From: Calditrichota bacterium | GTDB lineage: Bacteria; Calditrichota; Calditrichia; RBG-13-44-9; J075 | Direction of reading: 5' to 3' | Length of the DNA stretch: 32,935 bases | Assembly: GCA_020434205.1 (NCBI GenBank) | Contig: JAGRBF010000154.1 | Location: 1 to 32,935 of the forward strand | In this document: in pieces, positions 19,424 through 27,147 of the stretch | Numbering within the stretch: position 1 is the stretch's first letter | How the letters are laid out: every line of letters starts with the position of its first letter | The notes under the pieces: model-generated | Told to the model about the DNA's origin: nothing | What the model saw: the letters and a program-made list of their open reading frames with translations, nothing else | Database searches by the model: none | Made by a program: the position numbers and the translations under genes

Positions 19424-20089
19424 ATGCGACTTCTTTTTTGGGGGATGGTGACCCTGTTCCTGACAAGCGGCTGCGACAGCGATCGTTTCCTGGGTTATAA
19501 TTACGAAGCCCGTAAAGTCGCCCAGTCTTTGAAGATTACCGGGCGGATTTCGGACAGCCGGACCGGGGCGGGCGTTCCGCGCGCCCTTATCAATATCGGC
19601 GGGCAAACGGCCAGCTGCGATTTTGCGGGCAATTTCTCCTTTAATTATCTCACCACCGAGGACGTGGGGTTGGGACAAACTCAGCCTCTGGTGGTATCCT
19701 CGGAAAAATATTTCTCCCATGTGGCGGAATTAACCCTGTATCCGGACGCCAATAATCTCAATATTGCTCTGGAATATGCCGCGCCCATTGTTCTGGCCAG
19801 CGGACATGCCGGTGGGGAGGTTTGGGCAAATGTGCGGGACTATCAGGGGGTGGACAATCTCAGCACCGTACAGGTAAGCGCCTATTATTACAACCCGGGC
19901 ACCCGCCAGACCCGGGAATTCTTTTTTCCCATGGTGCGGGATCAGATTCTGGACGGGGAAACCGCCCGCTACACCGGCACCCTGCCGGAAAGCGTGGAGG
20001 ACCAGACCTGGGGACTTACCACCGCCTTCTATTTTATCAATCCCCGCGATAAGGACGGTTTTACCGATCGTTTCCGCTATCAGTTTTAA
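19424..20089 (+). CDS. Lipoprotein paralog 1 of a tandem triplet (C-D-S-D-R-F-L-G family)
   Basis: This 221-residue lipoprotein has no function that I can name. The ATG at 19424 (GAGGG nine bases upstream) is chosen over 19391 because it gives a compact lipoprotein signal ending LTSGC, with the lipid-bearing Cys17. The mature N-terminus reads CDSDRFLGYNYEAR. Next comes a carboxypeptidase-regulatory-like beta domain (about 36-110, ITGRISDSRTGAGVPRA ... FAGNFSFNY), then YAAPIV, a DYQGV segment and FFPMVRDQILDG, all found again in the two following genes. Acidic residues right after the Cys fit the surface-export signal seen in Bacteroidetes lipoproteins, so I infer an outer-membrane, possibly surface, position. 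It heads a cluster that ends in a TonB receptor. Confidence 0.82.
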   Translation: MRLLFWGMVTLFLTSGCDSDRFLGYNYEARKVAQSLKITGRISDSRTGAGVPRALINIGGQTASCDFAGNFSFNYLTTEDVGLGQTQPLVVSSEKYFSHVAELTLYPDANNLNIALEYAAPIVLASGHAGGEVWANVRDYQGVDNLSTVQVSAYYYNPGTRQTREFFFPMVRDQILDGETARYTGTLPESVEDQTWGLTTAFYFINPRDKDGFTDRFRYQF

Positions 20090-20122
20090 AGCGGGGACGG
20101 CGGACCATTAAAGGATCTCAGG

Positions 20123-20848
20123 ATGGCCAGGTTACCTAAAAATCCATTTGTTTTGCTGCCGGGAGGGTTATTGCTGATGCTGCTTCTCTCCGCGGGCTGT
20201 GATACGGATCGTTTCCTGGGGACCAAATACAGCGCCGACGCCATTGCGGCAACCGCGGAGATCAATGGGGTGATCAGCGATACCCGGACCGCCCTGCCGG
20301 TGCCGAGAGCCACCGTTTCCGTGGCCGGCCAGAGCGCCCGCACCCGGCCGGACGGGACCTTTAAACTCAACTATATCCTCGGAAACAGCGAAACCTACAA
20401 TGCCCTTATTCCGGTAACCGTTTCGGCAACCAATTATCTGCCCCGGCACCTGAGCGTGGCGGTTTATCCCAACGGAACCTACTTTACCGCCAGCCTGGAA
20501 TACGGGGCGCCGATTATCCTGGACGGTTCGGTGGACAGCACCGTGTCCGATACCCTGGAAGCCCCGCTTTTTTGGGGAAATGCGGTGGTCATGGACTATC
20601 AGGGGGTGGCGGATATCGATTCGGTTTTGATCGAGCTGTTTTACTGGAACCCGGACAGCGTTTCCGGCTTCCTGCGTCGTTTTCCTCTGAGGCGGGTGGA
20701 GAACCTGGACTCGCTCACCGGGCGCTTCCGGGGGGAAATTCCCGAAGCCCTGGAAGCGTATCAACTGACGCCCCCCCATTTTACGATTTTTGCCGTAGAC
20801 CGCTTTCCCTTTCGGGTCAGCCGGGGGTTTCTGTTTAGCAGGCCGTAA
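20123..20848 (+). CDS. Lipoprotein paralog 2 of a tandem triplet
   Basis: This 241-residue protein has a lipoprotein signal ending LLSAGC (Cys26) and the mature start CDTDRFLGTKYSAD. Its layout matches its neighbours: a carboxypeptidase-regulatory-like domain (INGVISDTRTALPVPRATVSV ... PDGTFKLNY, about 48-120), LEYGAPII, then a second beta domain with DYQGVADIDSV, a FYWNPDS strand, FPLRRVEN and FRGEIPE. It differs from paralog 1 by a longer N-terminal signal and an extra segment before DYQG. AAGGA lies seven bases before the ATG, and the gap to paralog 1 is 33 bases, so the genes are one transcription unit. Function unknown; the regular domain plan points to a structural or ligand-binding surface protein. 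Confidence 0.82.
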   Translation: MARLPKNPFVLLPGGLLLMLLLSAGCDTDRFLGTKYSADAIAATAEINGVISDTRTALPVPRATVSVAGQSARTRPDGTFKLNYILGNSETYNALIPVTVSATNYLPRHLSVAVYPNGTYFTASLEYGAPIILDGSVDSTVSDTLEAPLFWGNAVVMDYQGVADIDSVLIELFYWNPDSVSGFLRRFPLRRVENLDSLTGRFRGEIPEALEAYQLTPPHFTIFAVDRFPFRVSRGFLFSRP

Positions 20849-20889
20849 GGTGGCTCTGGCATAACTTTAACGAAAGATAGGGTGCTGTA

Positions 20890-21624
20890 ATGCTCCAGAA
20901 AAAAAAATCCCCGGGCCGGCCGGGGTTGTGGCCGATCCTGTTGTTGCTGCTTTGGATGGGCGCCGGCTGCGATTCCGACCGCTTCCTGGGCTCCAATTAC
21001 GAAGCCCGCTCGGTGGCCAGCGTGATCCGCATCGAAGGGGAATTGCAAAACGTCTTCACCGGCGATGAGGTGGACAGCGCGGAAGTCAGCATCAATTTCC
21101 AGCGCGCCTATTCCGGAGTAGACGGGCATTTTAGCCTGAATTACGTTCTGGAAGCCAATACCGGCATGAGCGTTCCGGTGCCCCTCACCATCCGCGCAGA
21201 CAAATATTATCCCATCGATACCACCCTGACGGTTTTGCCGGCCGATAATTACCTCAACGTTTCCCTGACCTACGCCGCACCGCTGGTGCCCTTTTCCCAG
21301 CGTTTCCCGCCCGGATCCAACCCGGATGCCTATCCCATAGAGGCCCTGGTTTTTGATTATCAGGGGATCGCCACCGTCGATTCGGTTAAGGCGATCGGCC
21401 TGTATTGGGACGGGACCTACAAAATACGGGTGGAAACCACCTTTCCCATGGTGCGCAGGCAGGTGGTCGATCAGTATTCGGCCTGGTTCGAGGGGGAACT
21501 GCCGGGCTTTATCTACAATCTCAACGTGCCGGAGCCGAGTCTTTCGGCGATCTATTCCGGGATTCACGGGATCTACGTCCGGGATAATGAGGGATACTGG
21601 CAGAGGGCCTTTTTTACCTACTGA
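20890..21624 (+). CDS. Lipoprotein paralog 3 of a tandem triplet
   Basis: This 244-residue protein has a Lys/Arg-rich signal start and a lipobox ending MGAGC (Cys27). The mature N-terminus, CDSDRFLGSNYEARSVAS, is closest to paralog 1 (CDSDRFLGYNYEARKVAQ). The regulatory-like domain (about 47-125, with SGVDGHFSLNYVLEAN), LTYAAPLV, DYQGIATVDSV, TTFPMVRRQVVD and a terminal aromatic (FFTY) follow. Shared PMVR and YEAR motifs suggest that paralogs 1 and 3 are nearer relatives than either is to 2. It starts 41 bases after paralog 2 and lies about 110 bases before the TonB receptor, so I infer that all four act together at the outer membrane. No catalytic motif is visible. Confidence 0.82.
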   Translation: MLQKKKSPGRPGLWPILLLLLWMGAGCDSDRFLGSNYEARSVASVIRIEGELQNVFTGDEVDSAEVSINFQRAYSGVDGHFSLNYVLEANTGMSVPVPLTIRADKYYPIDTTLTVLPADNYLNVSLTYAAPLVPFSQRFPPGSNPDAYPIEALVFDYQGIATVDSVKAIGLYWDGTYKIRVETTFPMVRRQVVDQYSAWFEGELPGFIYNLNVPEPSLSAIYSGIHGIYVRDNEGYWQRAFFTY

Positions 21625-21734
21625 GGCGAATTGATCAGGCCAAATTTCAACGCCGCCGGGTGATCGCGGCGGCTTTCACACCAAAAATGCAGATACGGAG
21701 CATTATGTTACGGTTCGGAACAGGGGAAAAGAAA

Positions 21735-23996
21735 ATGGAAAGGCGCCATCACACCGGTTTGCTCCTGGGGTGGATGATCCTGATTGTCCTGGCGATGGCC
21801 CGGCCGGCGTCCGCTCAGGAACTGCGGGTCTCGGGAGTGGTTATTGATCTGCAAACCCGCAATCCCCTCAAAGGGGCGGATGTGTATCTCAAAACCCTGC
21901 GGGTGGGTTCCACCACCGATGAGGACGGCTTTTTCAGCATCGTGATCGCTCAACCCGCCCTCCCGGAGGATATTCTGGTGATCAGCTTCCTGGGCTATAA
22001 CACCCTGGAAATTCCCCTGAATGAGGTGGCGGAAAGGAAAGAAATTGCCCTGAGCCCCAATGCCATTCTGCAGGATTCGGTGATCGTCAGCGCTCAGAAA
22101 ATTGATATCGTCAACCAGGAAATTCCCCACGCCCGCACCGTGATCGATCAAACCCTGATCGAAATCCGCGGCACCAACGAAATCAGCAGCATTTTTAAAG
22201 GCGTGCCTTCGGTGCAGATCGAAGGTAATGAGGTGAGCGGCAAGCGCATTCAGATTCGCGGCAGCGATCCCAACGAGGTGAACGTCTACATCGACGGCAT
22301 TTCCATCAACAAGCTGGGGGTGGACAATGCCGCCGACCTGTCCCTGATATCTCTGGACAACATCGAAACCATCGAAGTCCTGAAGGGGGCCAATTTGACC
22401 CTCCTGGGGGCCGGGGCCTTCGGCGGGGTGGTCAACATCACCAGCCGTCGCTCGGTGGAGCGGGAGCTGATGTTCAAAACCCGGCACGGCAGCTTCGAAA
22501 GTCAGCAGTATGTCGGGGAGGCCAATCTGCCCTTCGGCAAACGGGTGGTGCTCAATTATTTCGGGCAGTACAGCGATATCCGTCCCCCTATCGAATTTCT
22601 GCCGGGCGAAGAGCGGGATCCCGATAAAAGCGAAAATGAAAATGTGGAAACCCGCCGCCAAAACCACAGCCTCAATCTCAATTACTACGGGGAACGGGGG
22701 CAGTTGAGCCTGCGCGGCCTGGCCTATTTTCTGGATTACCAAAAACCGCTGTTGACCAACGAACGCAAAAATTATCTGGGCGCCCTCAACTACCAGGGGT
22801 CGATCGGTTTCCTGCGGGATTTCGATTTTACGGTCAATTATATTTACGGGGATGACGACCTCATCCAGGAGGTCCGCGAACAACCCACCAGTTTTTCCAC
22901 CAATTTTATCTCCCAGAATCTGACTGCCCGCCTCCTGAAGCGGGTCACCTTCGGACGGGCCAACGAGTTTCAGTTTCAGGGAGAATACATCCACGACGAG
23001 CTGACCCGCGAGCAGTTTCAGGATAACGGGTTGGGAAATCCCATCAGCCTCTACGATGCCCTGCTCTACGAAAACCGCCTCAACCTGGCCGGGGTGATCG
23101 CCTTCAACGATGAAATCGCCGGCCATCGCAACCTGCACTGGAATACCCATATCGGGATGCGGGGGGATTTTCTGGCCACCGGGGATTCCTACTTTGCACC
23201 GACATTGGGCGCCCAGATCGAGTGGAAAAACGGATACTGGACGATGATCCCCTACGGCAGCTACGGCAAAAACGTGAAGTTTATTTCCCTTAAGGACAAT
23301 TCCCTGGCCGGGCTGCAGGGGCAGGATTCCACCCGCATCGGGGTGATCGCCTCGGTGGCCGACTCCACCCTGGAACGGCTGCCGCCGGAGATCAGCAATG
23401 CCGGGGAGATCGGGGCGACCTTTCAGTACGCCCGTCCCAATCGCCCTTACCGGGCTCTCAATTTCTCCCTGGCCCTGTTTCGCAACACCGTTTTCAACAA
23501 ACTGCTGCGCCACCCGGACCGCCCCTTTCTGATCCTGGCCCAGAATGGGCGCAACGTTACCAGCGGGATAGAAGCCTCGGCGGGGGTATCGCGACTGGCC
23601 GGGCACTTCGACATTACCGCTTCCGCCAGCATTTTTAATATTGATGAGCCCCTGGTCTATCCCTTTAAACCGGAACAGTCCCTCAGCCTGCAGACCGATT
23701 ACTTTAGCGGATTCGGATTTTATCTGAGCGTCACCGGCTTTTATCAGGGGAAAAGTAGCGGGTGGAAGGTCAAGGAAGCCGCCGCCGCGGAACTGCGCAT
23801 TACCCAGGATGATATTGAAGAAGAGGAAATCGGGGATTACGCGGATGTGGACCTGAGTGTGGGCTATCGTTTCCGCCTGGGCGGAGCGCAGATGAACCTG
23901 CAGTTTTCCGGCAACAATCTTTTTGATGCCAGCGGCTACCAGTTTTATTTGCTGGGGAAACGCAACCTGCAGGTTTCCCTGTCGGTAAGGTATTAG
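21735..23996 (+). CDS. TonB-dependent receptor following the lipoprotein triplet
   Basis: This 753-residue receptor is smaller than the one at 2657. The ATG at 21735 gives a standard signal peptide (about 1-27, ending PASA before QELRV); ATG at 21705 and 21660 are in-frame alternatives, the former with a GGAG upstream. In order come a carboxypeptidase-regulatory-like domain (32-107), DSVIVSA (114-120) as likely TonB box, a plug (130-240, RIQIRGSDPNEVNVYIDG and GAGAFGGVVNITSRR) and a barrel ending in a SLSVRY strand. Features such as FQFQGEYIHDELTREQF and FSGNNLFDASGYQFY fit siderophore- or cobalamin-type receptors in general, but the ligand is not readable. Linkage to three lipoproteins instead of SusD is unusual. 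Confidence 0.9.
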   Translation: MERRHHTGLLLGWMILIVLAMARPASAQELRVSGVVIDLQTRNPLKGADVYLKTLRVGSTTDEDGFFSIVIAQPALPEDILVISFLGYNTLEIPLNEVAERKEIALSPNAILQDSVIVSAQKIDIVNQEIPHARTVIDQTLIEIRGTNEISSIFKGVPSVQIEGNEVSGKRIQIRGSDPNEVNVYIDGISINKLGVDNAADLSLISLDNIETIEVLKGANLTLLGAGAFGGVVNITSRRSVERELMFKTRHGSFESQQYVGEANLPFGKRVVLNYFGQYSDIRPPIEFLPGEERDPDKSENENVETRRQNHSLNLNYYGERGQLSLRGLAYFLDYQKPLLTNERKNYLGALNYQGSIGFLRDFDFTVNYIYGDDDLIQEVREQPTSFSTNFISQNLTARLLKRVTFGRANEFQFQGEYIHDELTREQFQDNGLGNPISLYDALLYENRLNLAGVIAFNDEIAGHRNLHWNTHIGMRGDFLATGDSYFAPTLGAQIEWKNGYWTMIPYGSYGKNVKFISLKDNSLAGLQGQDSTRIGVIASVADSTLERLPPEISNAGEIGATFQYARPNRPYRALNFSLALFRNTVFNKLLRHPDRPFLILAQNGRNVTSGIEASAGVSRLAGHFDITASASIFNIDEPLVYPFKPEQSLSLQTDYFSGFGFYLSVTGFYQGKSSGWKVKEAAAAELRITQDDIEEEEIGDYADVDLSVGYRFRLGGAQMNLQFSGNNLFDASGYQFYLLGKRNLQVSLSVRY

Positions 23997-24012
23997 GGGA
24001 AGGGTTTGAAGA

Positions 24013-24076
24013 AGATCCTAAGAATGGGAGAGATCCTAAGATCTAATGTTCTAAATATCTTAGGATCTTAAGATCT
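24013..24076. repeat. Octamer-period palindromic array between convergent genes
   Basis: Units of eight bases close to TAAGATCT run in register from 24037 to 24076 (TAAGATCT, AATGTTCT, AAATATCT, TAGGATCT, TAAGATCT), and AGATCCTA-type copies lie just before. The array also contains a perfect 12-bp inverted repeat (24031-24042 with 24057-24068, 14-base loop). It sits in the 78-base gap between the receptor stop and the stop of the minus-strand gene, which it overlaps by two bases. It may act as a bidirectional terminator; its origin is probably a repeat expansion. Confidence 0.75.
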
Positions 24077-25034
24077 ACTGACTTTCCTGCCACGGCAGGC
24101 GATCCAGATCCAGATTTCCCCCGCTGATGATAATGCCCACCTTCTGCGCCTTTCCCCCGGGGCCTTTTTCCAGCAGGGCCGCCAGCGGCACCGCTCCAGA
24201 GGGCTCCACGATAATCTTCATCCGCTCCCAGATCAGGCGCATGGCACGGACGATGGCTTCGTCCGAGGCGGGATAAATGCGCTCCACATGCCGGGAAATG
24301 ATCGCGAAGGTTTTGTCCGCCAGGGAGGTGAGGAGGCCGTCCGCAATGGTTCTGGGATTCTGAGAGGGAATGATGCGCCCGGCCGCCAGGGAACGTATGG
24401 CGTCATCCGCGCCGGCCGGCTCCGCTCCCCAAACCGAGATGTCCGGGGCGAGTGCTTTGGCGGCAATAGCGGTGCCGCTCATTAAACCGCCCCCGCCCAC
24501 CGGGGCGATAATGGCGTCCAGATCCGTTATTTCCTCAAGCAGCTCAAGGGCGGCGGTACCCTGCCCGGCGATAATACGGTCGTTGTTGAAGGGGTGGATA
24601 AAAGTCGCCCCGGTTTCCGCCACCACCTGTTCCAGGGTTTCCTCGCGGGCCTGCAGGGTAGGTTTGCACAGGGTGATCCGCCCCCCGTATCCCGCAACCG
24701 CTTTCTGTTTGATCTTCGGGGAGGTCTCCGGCATAACGATGTGAGCGGGAATGCCGCGCATACGGGCCGCCAGGGCCAGGGCCTGGGCGTGATTCCCCGA
24801 AGAATGGGTAGCCACCCCGGCGGCTGCTTCGGCCTCGCCGAGAGACATCACCGCATTGCAGGCCCCGCGAAATTTAAAGGCCCCTACCTTCTGGAGATTT
24901 TCACACTTAAAAAAAAGCTGCATGCCGCAGATCTCGTTAATGGCCAGGGAGGTCAGAACCGGGGTGCGGTGGGCAAGGGGGGCGATTCGGGCCGCCGCCT
25001 CGCGAATATCGGAAATGCCGGGGATGTTGGTCAT
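24075..25034 (-). CDS. Fold-type II PLP enzyme: serine/threonine dehydratase or serine racemase type
   Basis: This 319-residue enzyme is the only supported gene on the minus strand. It should deaminate Ser/Thr or a hydroxy-Asp to the keto acid, or racemise Ser. Lys54 in GAFKFRGA is the PLP Schiff-base residue, HSSGNHAQ (77-84) binds substrate, PVGGGGL (178-184) holds the phosphate, and SGGN (304-307) contacts the pyridine. It ends soon after that, so it lacks the ACT-type regulatory domain of biosynthetic threonine deaminase (ilvA). VEPSGA (276-281) is nearer to the serine racemase / threo-3-hydroxyaspartate ammonia-lyase branch than to tdcB, but I cannot decide. No strong ribosome site is seen; an octamer repeat element lies just upstream. 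Confidence 0.88.
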   Translation of the reverse strand: MTNIPGISDIREAAARIAPLAHRTPVLTSLAINEICGMQLFFKCENLQKVGAFKFRGACNAVMSLGEAEAAAGVATHSSGNHAQALALAARMRGIPAHIVMPETSPKIKQKAVAGYGGRITLCKPTLQAREETLEQVVAETGATFIHPFNNDRIIAGQGTAALELLEEITDLDAIIAPVGGGGLMSGTAIAAKALAPDISVWGAEPAGADDAIRSLAAGRIIPSQNPRTIADGLLTSLADKTFAIISRHVERIYPASDEAIVRAMRLIWERMKIIVEPSGAVPLAALLEKGPGGKAQKVGIIISGGNLDLDRLPWQESQ

Positions 25035-25040
25035 GGGATT

Positions 25041-25067
25041 TCATGGTTACAGGGTTACAGGGTTATT
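25041..25067 (-). repeat. TAACC(A/C)TG octamer element upstream of the PLP enzyme
   Basis: Read on the minus strand, this is about three copies of an eight-base unit (AATAACCCTG, TAACCCTG, TAACCATG) ending seven bases before the start codon of the PLP enzyme. It matches 30194-30220, which precedes the aldehyde dehydrogenase, at 24 of 27 positions and in the same orientation relative to the gene. It could be an operator, a leader element or a recurrent repeat. Confidence 0.7.
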
Positions 25068-25178
25068 CGCTGATTGTTGATCGCTAATTGCCGACTGTTG
25101 ATCGCTGCTCGCTGCTCGCTGCTCGCTGCTCGCTGCTCGCTGCTCGCTGGTCGCTCGTCGCTGCTCGCTGCTCGCTCG
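25067..25178. repeat. 16-unit heptamer tandem array
   Basis: Sixteen seven-base units run in perfect register. The first five are diverged (TCGCTGA, TTGTTGA, TCGCTAA, TTGCCGA, CTGTTGA). They are followed by six exact TCGCTGC copies, then TCGCTGG, TCGCTCG, two more TCGCTGC and a final TCGCTCG. The array abuts the octamer element and lies between divergent genes. The remaining bases to purF (25179-25373) are AT-rich and should hold its promoter, which I cannot pin down. Slippage could change the copy number. Confidence 0.92.
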
Positions 25179-25373
25179 TTGCAAAATACCGTCTTTCCCC
25201 AAATATACCAAGGCGGATGCGGAAATGGAATTATCTTGTATAGCCTATTCCCAGATGTTATTTTTTTAAGCTAATACAGATTCGGTCGCAGACCTGGAAT
25301 CCCGTCCCAACCAACCGGGAAAGGGGATGGCGCCGGATCACTTTTTATTAGCCTTTCCATGGATGTATGCTTC

Positions 25374-26774
25374 ATGTGCGGAATCGCCGCTTATTACTCC
25401 CGAAATGAAGAAAATGCCGCCGCCAGCGTGGTAACGGAACTCTATGCCCAGCAGCACCGGGGTCAGGAGAGCGGTGGCATCGCCGCCTCCAACGGCCGGG
25501 AAATTACCGTCCGCAAGGCGATGGGTTATATTAAGGAGGGCATTTCCGGCGAGGACCTGAAGCGCCTGTCCGGGCGCCTGGCGATCGGGCACGTGCGTTA
25601 TCCCACCCGGGGAACCTCCGACCTGGCCATGACCCAACCTTACGTGATCGAAACCCTGAGCGGGCCGATCTACGCCATCGCCAGCAACGGCGATATCGTC
25701 AACTACGAGGAAGTGGCCGGAGAACTGCGGGTAAAAGGGGTGCACTTTTCCTCTAAAAACGACGGGGAATTGCTGGGGCGTTTTATCGTGTATTACCACG
25801 AGCGGGAAGGGATGGAAATCGCCGATGCCATCCGCCTGCTGATGCGCCGGATCAAGGGCGCTTATTCGGCGGTTTTTATCGCCCGGGATCACCTCTATAT
25901 CTTTCGCGACGGCTGGGGATTCCGGCCGCTAACCATCGGGCAAACCGCGGACGGGGACGTGGCGGCCGCCTCGGAATCCTGCGCCATGGACCTGATGCGC
26001 TGCGAAAACATGCGGGAAGTCGAGCCCGGAGAAGTGGTGGTGGTTACTCCCTCCAAAACTTATTTTCTGAGCGCCGAAGACGGCCTCATCAAACCGGTTT
26101 TCCCCATTCGCCGCCACTGCGTTTTTGAGTTGATTTATTTCGCACGGCCGGATAGCTCCCAGTTCGGGGAATATGTCTACGATGTCCGCCACAAAATCGG
26201 AGCGCGTCTGGCCGCCTATGATGAATTCGATGCCGATGTGGTGGTGCCGGTCCCCGATTCCGCCAATTTTATCGCCATGGGATACGCCAGCGCCAAGGGC
26301 ATTCCCTTCAATATGGGGCTGATTCGCAATCACTACGTGGGCCGGACCTTCATCCGCCCGGATCAAAACAGCCGGGACGAGGGGGTGCGCCAGAAATTCA
26401 ATCCTCTCAAGGATTTCTTCAACAACAAACGGGTGGTGCTGGTAGACGATTCGATTGTCCGGGGAACCACCATCCGCAAACTGGTGCGCATGGTTAAGGC
26501 GGTAGGCGCCCGCGAGGTGTACCTGCGCATCGGCTCCCCGCCGGTTACCCATTCCTGCTACTACGGGATCGATACCCCCGATAAGGAAACCCTGATCGCC
26601 AATCTCATGAATGTGGATGAAATCTGCGCTTACATTGGGGCCGACTCTCTCAAATACCTGACCATCGACGATCTGGCCAAATGCGTTAAACAGTCCGACC
26701 GCTTTTGCTATGCCTGTTTTAACGGAAACTACCCCTTGCCCAGGACCGCAGAACAACGGGGCAGCGCCTGCTGA
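25374..26774 (+). CDS. purF: Amidophosphoribosyltransferase (4Fe-4S, Bacillus-type)
   Basis: This enzyme makes 5-phosphoribosylamine from PRPP and glutamine, the first step of purine synthesis. The start at 25374 puts Cys2 (MCGIAAYY) in place as the N-terminal glutaminase nucleophile, giving 466 residues. An upstream in-frame ATG at 25359 would add MDVCF, which could be a tiny cleaved propeptide as in the Bacillus enzyme. The glutaminase half has QQHRGQESGGI, GHVRYPTRG and SNGDIVNYEE. The transferase half has the PRPP loop VVLVDDSIVRGTT (354-366). Cys249, Cys395, Cys445 and Cys448 match the 4Fe-4S ligands of the Bacillus type (HCVFELIYFARPDS, HSCYYG, FCYACFNG). FolB begins 13 bases after its stop. 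Confidence 0.95.
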   Translation: MCGIAAYYSRNEENAAASVVTELYAQQHRGQESGGIAASNGREITVRKAMGYIKEGISGEDLKRLSGRLAIGHVRYPTRGTSDLAMTQPYVIETLSGPIYAIASNGDIVNYEEVAGELRVKGVHFSSKNDGELLGRFIVYYHEREGMEIADAIRLLMRRIKGAYSAVFIARDHLYIFRDGWGFRPLTIGQTADGDVAAASESCAMDLMRCENMREVEPGEVVVVTPSKTYFLSAEDGLIKPVFPIRRHCVFELIYFARPDSSQFGEYVYDVRHKIGARLAAYDEFDADVVVPVPDSANFIAMGYASAKGIPFNMGLIRNHYVGRTFIRPDQNSRDEGVRQKFNPLKDFFNNKRVVLVDDSIVRGTTIRKLVRMVKAVGAREVYLRIGSPPVTHSCYYGIDTPDKETLIANLMNVDEICAYIGADSLKYLTIDDLAKCVKQSDRFCYACFNGNYPLPRTAEQRGSAC

Positions 26775-26787
26775 TAACGGGATAGCA

Positions 26788-27147
26788 ATGGATATTATTC
26801 GATTAAATAACATGGTTTTTTACGCCTACCATGGCTATTATGAAGTGGAGCAGGACCGCGGCCAGCGCTTTGAGCTGGATTTGGAAATGACCTGTAATTT
26901 CGATGCGGTGCGCGCTTCCGGGCAGTTAAAAGATACCGTGGACTATCACGCCGTGTACGAGCGGGTGAAGCGCATTTTTAACAGCAGCAAATTTACCCTG
27001 CTGGAAAACCTGATCGAAAAAATTGCCCAGGTGGTGCTGAGCGAATACGCGGTAAGCGCGGTGCGCATCCGCATTCGCAAACCGCAGGTGGCCATGGACG
27101 GATTGCTCGACAATGTCGAGATCGAAATTTTTCGGGAAAAACCGTGA
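26788..27147 (+). CDS. folB: Dihydroneopterin aldolase
   Basis: This 119-residue enzyme converts 7,8-dihydroneopterin to 6-hydroxymethyl-dihydropterin and glycolaldehyde in folate synthesis. The ATG at 26788 gives the normal family size and leaves a 13-base gap after purF; longer in-frame openings overlap purF and are unlikely. Family features are the N-terminal MVFYAYHGYYEVEQDRGQRF region (conserved His and Glu of the pterin pocket), DTVDYHAVYERV, TLLENLIEKIA with its conserved Glu, and VRIRIRKPQ with the catalytic-type Lys. Its stop codon overlaps the GTG start of folK (GTGA), implying translational coupling with the next step of the pathway. Confidence 0.93.
   Translation: MDIIRLNNMVFYAYHGYYEVEQDRGQRFELDLEMTCNFDAVRASGQLKDTVDYHAVYERVKRIFNSSKFTLLENLIEKIAQVVLSEYAVSAVRIRIRKPQVAMDGLLDNVEIEIFREKP

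Noticed and set aside
21708-23606. Long open minus-strand frame opposite the second TonB receptor
   Set aside because: The plus strand encodes a complete receptor; the minus frame has no recognisable domain and a composition typical of antisense frames.
25067-25178. Heptamer array as a CRISPR array
   Set aside because: Units are contiguous and only seven bases long, there are no spacers, and no cas gene is nearby.
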